From Candidatus Eiseniibacteriota bacterium (GTDB lineage: Bacteria; Eisenbacteria; RBG-16-71-46; JABDJR01): a stretch of DNA of 18,927 nt. The position numbers and the translations under genes are program-made. The notes beneath the pieces are model-generated. The model had not been told where the DNA came from. It ran no database searches and worked only from the letters and a program-made list of their open reading frames with translations. The stretch spans positions 1-18,927 of the forward strand of contig JABDJR010000326.1 of assembly GCA_013003415.1 (NCBI GenBank), in the 5' to 3' direction. This document shows, one piece after another, positions 14,892 through 18,927 of this stretch (positions are counted from its first letter, which is position 1; each line of letters opens with the position of its first letter).

Positions 14892-15779
14892 ATGTCAGCC
14901 GACGAAAAACTCCAAGCTGGTGAAATTAACGAAGCTCTCAATGAGCTCAAAGATCAAATACGCAAAGATCCTTCCGATCCGAAACTACGCGTATTTATGT
15001 TTCAACTTTTTGCCCTCACCGGCGATTGGGGACGGGCCCTAACCCAACTCAATGTAGCGGGGGAGATGGACCCGATGGCCATCGCCATGATGCAGGTGTA
15101 TCAAAGCACGCTTGGTTGCGAGAGTCTTCGCGCCAAAGTCTTTGAAGGGGAAAAGAGCCCTCTGTTGTTCGGCAAGCCGGAAGAATGGCTCGCTTTGGTT
15201 CTTGATCAAGCGAAACGAGCAGGTCAAGGGCAGCACGAAGAAGCGGCTAAGATCCGCGAGCAGGCATTTGAGGCGGCTCCCGCAACGTCGGGCACCATTC
15301 TGGTGGGCAAGGAAGCTCCCGAAAAAGACCCCGACGGCAACGAACCCGAGGGCGAACCGTTCGAATGGATTGCCGACGCCGATCCGCGAATGGGTCCTAC
15401 CATCGAAGTCATTATGAACGGGAAGTACTACTGGATTCCCTTCAACCGAATTCGTCGCATTGATATTGAACCGCCCGCCGATCTTCGCGACTTGGTATGG
15501 GCACCCGCACACTTTGAATGGGCCAATGGTGGCGAAGCGGTTGGGTTTATCCCTACGCGCTACCCCGGCTCCGAAGCCTCCGACGATCACGCCATTCGCA
15601 TGGCGCGGAAAACCGAGTGGGTTTCTCCGGCTGAAGACGTGTACTTGGGCATGGGCCAGCGCATGTTGACCACGGATCAGGGGGACTATCCACTTCTTGA
15701 AATTCGCCGCTTGGTGTTAAACGTAGAAGCCGAGCCGGACGACGGCAAGAACGGAGCCGACACCGAAGCCAATGGCTGA
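14892..15779 (+). CDS. tagJ: TagJ (ImpE/HsiE) sheath accessory protein
   Basis: The 295-residue protein has an N-terminal TPR-like helical half: AGEINEALNELKDQIRKDP (about 9-27), LRVFMFQLFALTGDWGRALTQL (about 32-53) and MQVYQSTLGCESLRAKVF. The C-terminal ImpE half includes FEWIADADPRMGPTIEVIMNG, YWIPFNRIRRIDIEPP and DLRDLVWAPAHFEWANG. In P. aeruginosa the homologue HsiE1 binds the N-terminal region of TssB and is linked to ClpV action on the sheath. It is found only in some T6SS classes, and here lies between hcp and tssE exactly as in the H1 cluster. ATG 14892 has a GAGGG site upstream. It overlaps tssE by eight bases. Confidence 0.92.
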   Translation: MSADEKLQAGEINEALNELKDQIRKDPSDPKLRVFMFQLFALTGDWGRALTQLNVAGEMDPMAIAMMQVYQSTLGCESLRAKVFEGEKSPLLFGKPEEWLALVLDQAKRAGQGQHEEAAKIREQAFEAAPATSGTILVGKEAPEKDPDGNEPEGEPFEWIADADPRMGPTIEVIMNGKYYWIPFNRIRRIDIEPPADLRDLVWAPAHFEWANGGEAVGFIPTRYPGSEASDDHAIRMARKTEWVSPAEDVYLGMGQRMLTTDQGDYPLLEIRRLVLNVEAEPDDGKNGADTEANG

Positions 15780-16290
15780 TCTCACTAACCAGGAACGTCT
15801 TCAGCCTTCACTCCTCGATCGTCTTACCGACGACGAGCCTCACAAAACGGTTGAGTCTCGTGACAAACGCGTTTTGTCCTTAAATCGCCTTCGCGATAGC
15901 GTGATGCGCGATCTGGCTTGGCTTCTGAACACCGGTTGTTTGGCTCAGCTCGAAGATCTTGAGGACTACCCTGAAGTACAGCATTCGGTTCTGAACTACG
16001 GCATGATCGACTTGGCTGGCGGCATGCTTTCCAGTACCGATGTTAAGGCGGTGGAGAAGAGCCTGAAACAGGCGCTTCTCGACTTTGAGCCGCGCATTAA
16101 CCGCGACACGCTTCGTATTCGAGTCACCAAGGCCGACGATGTCATGAACAAGAACGCGGTGACCTTTCATATTCAGGGAGAGTTATGGGCTCAACCCGTG
16201 CCTCTTCGTCTTTTCTTGAAGACCGATGTCGATATCGAGACCGGAAACGTTCGGGTAACCGACGAAGATGGTCGGGTGGTGGAAGCGTAA
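15772..16290 (+). CDS. tssE: TssE baseplate wedge protein (gp25-like)
   Basis: The 172-residue protein carries the gp25/TssE landmark LRDSVMRDLAWLLNT (residues 40-54), then YPEVQHSVLNYGMIDLAG (about 66-83) and the closing VTFHIQGELWAQPVPLRLFLKTDVD. TssE is the homologue of phage T4 gp25; with TssF and TssG it forms the baseplate wedge that starts sheath polymerisation. Residues 10-20 (LQPSLLDRLTD) match the usual N-terminus. Its ATG lies inside the end of tagJ (eight-base overlap), suggesting coupled translation. Confidence 0.94.
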   Translation: MADLTNQERLQPSLLDRLTDDEPHKTVESRDKRVLSLNRLRDSVMRDLAWLLNTGCLAQLEDLEDYPEVQHSVLNYGMIDLAGGMLSSTDVKAVEKSLKQALLDFEPRINRDTLRIRVTKADDVMNKNAVTFHIQGELWAQPVPLRLFLKTDVDIETGNVRVTDEDGRVVEA

Positions 16291-16305
16291 GAGGGATGAC
16301 CAAGT

Positions 16306-18183
16306 ATGGATCCTAGACTGCTCAAATACTACAACCAGGAGTTGCAGTTCCTGCGCGAAAGCGGGGGAGAGTTCGCCAAGGACTATCCCAAAATCGCCGC
16401 GCGACTGGGACTCGATGGGTTTGAGTGTGCCGATCCCTATGTGGAACGGCTCTTAGAGGGTTTTGCGTTCCTCACTGCTCGCGTGCAACTCAAACTCGAC
16501 GCCCAGTTTCCCCGCTTCACTCAGAATCTGCTACAAACCGTTTTTCCGAACTACATTGCTCCTACCCCGTCCATGCTAGTAGCGCAAATGCACCCGGATT
16601 CCGGGGAAGGATCCTTGGCCGATGGAGTCAAGGTTCCTCGCGGGAGTTCGCTGAAGAGTCAGGTTGGGAAGGGTGACCAAACCGCCTGCGACTACCGCAC
16701 CTCTCAAGATGTCACTCTGTGGCCCCTCGAGGTGGCGGAGGCCGAGTACTTCAGGTACACGGGAGCGGTGGCCTCGGTCGACATTCCGCCCATCGACGGC
16801 GTTAAAGCCGGTATTCGCATTCGACTCAAGACCACGGCCGGGCTGACTTTCAACCGGCTGTCCCTCAACAGCCTTCGCTTCTATTTGCGCGGGCTCGACG
16901 AGATCCCTATGCATCTTTATGAGCAGTTCCTCGGGAACTGCTTGGGCTTCGTGGCGCGACCCACAAAACTCCCGGCTAAGTGGCATGTGGTGGGTAAGAA
17001 GGACGGCGTGAAGCGGGTTGGTTTTAGCAACGACGAAGCCATGTTGCCGGCGAAGCCCAGTGGATTCAGTGGGCATCGCCTTCTGCACGAGTACTTTGCT
17101 TTTCCTTCGCGGTTCATGTTTGTGGATGTTGAAGGTTTGCGGCCTGCGGCGGCACAGTGCGACGACACCGAGATGGATCTGCTCATTCTTTTCGATCGCA
17201 GCAACCCTGCTCTCGAAGGAAAAGTCGAGGCCGATCAGTTTCTTTTGCACTGCACCCCGGCCATCAATCTTTTCCCAAAGAAGGCCGACCGCATCCACCT
17301 CAACGACAAAGACTATCAGTACCACGTTTTGCCCGATCGAACGCGTCCCATGGACTATGAGGTCTATGATGTGACCGGCGTGACCGGATACGGCAGTGGT
17401 GCCGAGAAAGAGCAAACGTTCCTACCGTTTTATGCGGTCCGTGACATGAACAACTTTTTGGACCATCGAGCGTTCTTTTGCATGCATCGTGAGCCGCGGC
17501 AGCTTTCGGCAAAACAGAAGGCCTCCGGTCCACGATCGAGCTATGTGGGGAGCGAGGTGTATCTGAGCTTGGTCGACAGTCGAGAGGCGCCCTTCCGCTC
17601 CGACCTACGCCAGCTGGCCACCAACACCTACTGCACCAACCGAGATTTGCCTCTCCAGATGCCGGTGGGGATTGGTCGCACCGATTTCACCATGGGGGCG
17701 GGAGCGCCCGTCGATTCCGTGCGTGTTGTATCGGGCCCCACACGGCCCAGAACTCCCTTTGCGTTTGGGGAACAGGGCTGGCGTTTAGTAAGTCATCTGT
17801 CCCTGAACTACATGTCCCTTGTCGACAATGATGAAGTCCAAGGAGCCGCGGCCTTGCGGCAACTCCTTGGGTTGTACGGTGACGTAAGTGAAGCCGCCAC
17901 CCGTAAGCAAGTCGAGGGGTTGAAGTCGGTGCAAGCGGCTCCCATCACCCGCAGACTCATGTCCGATTTTGGCGTGTCCTATGCCCGAGGCATGGAAGTG
18001 ACGGTGAACCTAGACGAGGCGGCCTTCGAAGGTAGTGGCGTCTTCTTGCTTGGTGCTGTGCTCGATGAGTTTTTCTCACGATATGTCGCCATCAATTCCT
18101 TTACAGAGACGGTTATTCGAACTTTAGATCGAGGTGAAGTGGCACGATGGCCAGCCCGCATCGGCAAACAGACCATTCTTTAA
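16306..18183 (+). CDS. tssF: TssF baseplate wedge protein (VasA/ImpG)
   Basis: The 625-residue protein begins with the family signature LLKYYNQELQFLRESGGEFAK (residues 4-24, read as LLKYYNQELQFL then RESGGEFAK), then ARLGLDGFECADPYVERLLEGFAFLTARVQLKLD and FPRFTQNLLQTVFPNYIAPTPSM. The end carries RGMEVTVNLDEAAFEGSGVFLLGAVLDEFFSRYVAINSFTETV. TssF dimers pair with one TssG in each wedge and bind TssK. The length is typical. It starts at ATG 16306 with GAGGG about 10 bases upstream, 15 bases after the tssE stop. Its last 37 bases overlap tssG. Confidence 0.95.
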   Translation: MDPRLLKYYNQELQFLRESGGEFAKDYPKIAARLGLDGFECADPYVERLLEGFAFLTARVQLKLDAQFPRFTQNLLQTVFPNYIAPTPSMLVAQMHPDSGEGSLADGVKVPRGSSLKSQVGKGDQTACDYRTSQDVTLWPLEVAEAEYFRYTGAVASVDIPPIDGVKAGIRIRLKTTAGLTFNRLSLNSLRFYLRGLDEIPMHLYEQFLGNCLGFVARPTKLPAKWHVVGKKDGVKRVGFSNDEAMLPAKPSGFSGHRLLHEYFAFPSRFMFVDVEGLRPAAAQCDDTEMDLLILFDRSNPALEGKVEADQFLLHCTPAINLFPKKADRIHLNDKDYQYHVLPDRTRPMDYEVYDVTGVTGYGSGAEKEQTFLPFYAVRDMNNFLDHRAFFCMHREPRQLSAKQKASGPRSSYVGSEVYLSLVDSREAPFRSDLRQLATNTYCTNRDLPLQMPVGIGRTDFTMGAGAPVDSVRVVSGPTRPRTPFAFGEQGWRLVSHLSLNYMSLVDNDEVQGAAALRQLLGLYGDVSEAATRKQVEGLKSVQAAPITRRLMSDFGVSYARGMEVTVNLDEAAFEGSGVFLLGAVLDEFFSRYVAINSFTETVIRTLDRGEVARWPARIGKQTIL

Positions 18184-18927
18184 ACGAAAAGCTCAAAGAG
18201 CTTTCCGAGCATCCTTACCGCTTTCGCTTTTATCAAGCGATGCGGTTGCTTGAGGCTGCCTACTCAAAAGAGCCCAAGTTTGGAGAATCCCTTAAGCTCA
18301 CCGACAACACCATGCGTTTGGGCCAAGAGCCGTCCCTTGCGTTTGCTCCTTCGTCCATTTCCAAGTTTGGAAAAACGAAGGGCGGACGTCCCAAGATGGA
18401 CGTGTTGTTCTTTGGGGTGTTTGGAGCCAACGGGCCCTTACCCCACCACCTCACCGAGTACGTTCGCGACCGGGTTCGGAACCACGACGATCACACGATT
18501 GCTCGGTTTGTAGACATTTTTCATCACCGTGCCCTGGCCCTGTTTTATCGAGCCTGGGCGAACAGTGAGCCTGCGGTGTCCCTTGATCGGCCGGAAGAAG
18601 ACCGGTTCGATTTGTATCTTGGGGCCCTAGGAGGCTTAGGTCTCGACGGCCTAAAGGAGCGAGATGGCGTTCCCGACTACGCAAAACGCCACTACGCGGG
18701 CATTTTGGGGAATGCCACCAAGAATGCAGAAGGCCTAGAAAGTATGGTGAGTCACTTCTTTGGCGTACCGGCGAAGGTGGCTCAGTTTGTGGGACAGTGG
18801 ATGGATATTCCCGAAGACTCCTGGTGTCGTCTTGGGGGGAGCCCGGAGACCTGCGCTCTAGGAACCACCGCAACCTTGGGTCAGAAAACTTGGGATTTAT
18901 CGCAAAAGTTCAGGCTGGTCATTGGCC
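18147..18927 (+). CDS. tssG: TssG baseplate wedge protein, 3' end cut by window edge
   Basis: The frame is open from ATG 18147 to the right edge, giving 260 residues and no stop. The N-terminus has the TssG signature YRFRFYQAMRLLE (about 24-36), LRLGQEP-type MRLGQEPSLAFAPSSI, then the strong landmark FFGVFGANGPLPHHLTEYV and FVDIFHHRALALFYRAW. Further on are YAGILGNATKNAEGLESMV and GNATL-like GTTATLGQKTWDLSQKFRLVIG. Full-length TssG is usually about 330-350 residues, so roughly a quarter is missing. A GAGGTGA ribosome site lies about 9 bases before the ATG, inside tssF. In related clusters clpV and vgrG follow. Confidence 0.93.
   Translation, partial: MASPHRQTDHSLNEKLKELSEHPYRFRFYQAMRLLEAAYSKEPKFGESLKLTDNTMRLGQEPSLAFAPSSISKFGKTKGGRPKMDVLFFGVFGANGPLPHHLTEYVRDRVRNHDDHTIARFVDIFHHRALALFYRAWANSEPAVSLDRPEEDRFDLYLGALGGLGLDGLKERDGVPDYAKRHYAGILGNATKNAEGLESMVSHFFGVPAKVAQFVGQWMDIPEDSWCRLGGSPETCALGTTATLGQKTWDLSQKFRLVIG

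Noticed and set aside
15039..15590. 183-residue minus-strand open frame
   Set aside because: It is antisense to tagJ, which has clear ImpE-family motifs.
16576..17415. 279-residue minus-strand open frame
   Set aside because: It is fully antisense to tssF, whose family motifs run through this stretch; the minus frame shows no recognisable protein.
1..18927. CRISPR arrays, tRNA/rRNA genes, insertion sequences, attachment sites
   Set aside because: No spaced direct repeats, tRNA cloverleaf pattern, transposase motifs or terminal inverted repeats were seen on reading; the genes form an uninterrupted set.

Overview
The window holds most of a type VI secretion system (T6SS) gene cluster from a Gram-negative (diderm) bacterium of moderate GC content. 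The evidence for a diderm is lipoprotein signal peptides, an outer-membrane-type TssJ lipoprotein, TssL/TssM inner-membrane proteins and a CsgG/LpoB-type envelope protein. I cannot name the species. TTG and GTG starts are used repeatedly.

Region 1 (1-3015, minus strand) looks like a four-gene envelope operon. In transcription order it encodes a 65-aa single-span membrane protein, a 305-aa membrane-anchored protein of unknown family, a lipoprotein with three PEGA-like domains and a Thr/Pro-rich linker, and an exported CsgG/LpoB-type protein that runs off the left edge. None of these is a standard T6SS core gene, but they sit divergently against the T6SS operon and share its upstream region.

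Region 2 (about 3016-10920, plus strand) is the membrane-complex and regulatory half: a TagH/Fha homologue without its FHA domain, then tssJ, tssK, tssL, tssM and tagF. Spacing is short throughout.

Region 3 (10921-14826) starts after a non-coding gap with strong RNA hairpins. It holds tssA (baseplate/tail assembly), tssB and tssC (contractile sheath) and hcp (tail tube), and ends in a perfect intrinsic terminator just after hcp.

Region 4 (14827-18927) continues with tagJ, tssE, tssF and tssG (sheath accessory and baseplate wedge), with overlapping ends; tssG is cut by the right edge.

The gene content and order (fha-J-K-L-M-tagF and A-B-C-hcp-tagJ-E-F-G) match the two halves of the Pseudomonas aeruginosa H1-T6SS locus, but here everything is on one strand and there is no ppkA/pppA kinase-phosphatase pair after tagF. 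ClpV (tssH), VgrG (tssI), PAAR and effector/immunity genes are not in the window; by analogy they would lie beyond the right edge. The core machinery is a known type. The less explained parts are the divergent PEGA/CsgG operon, the FHA-less regulator, the TssL without a peptidoglycan-binding extension, and the RNA structures flanking tssA and hcp.
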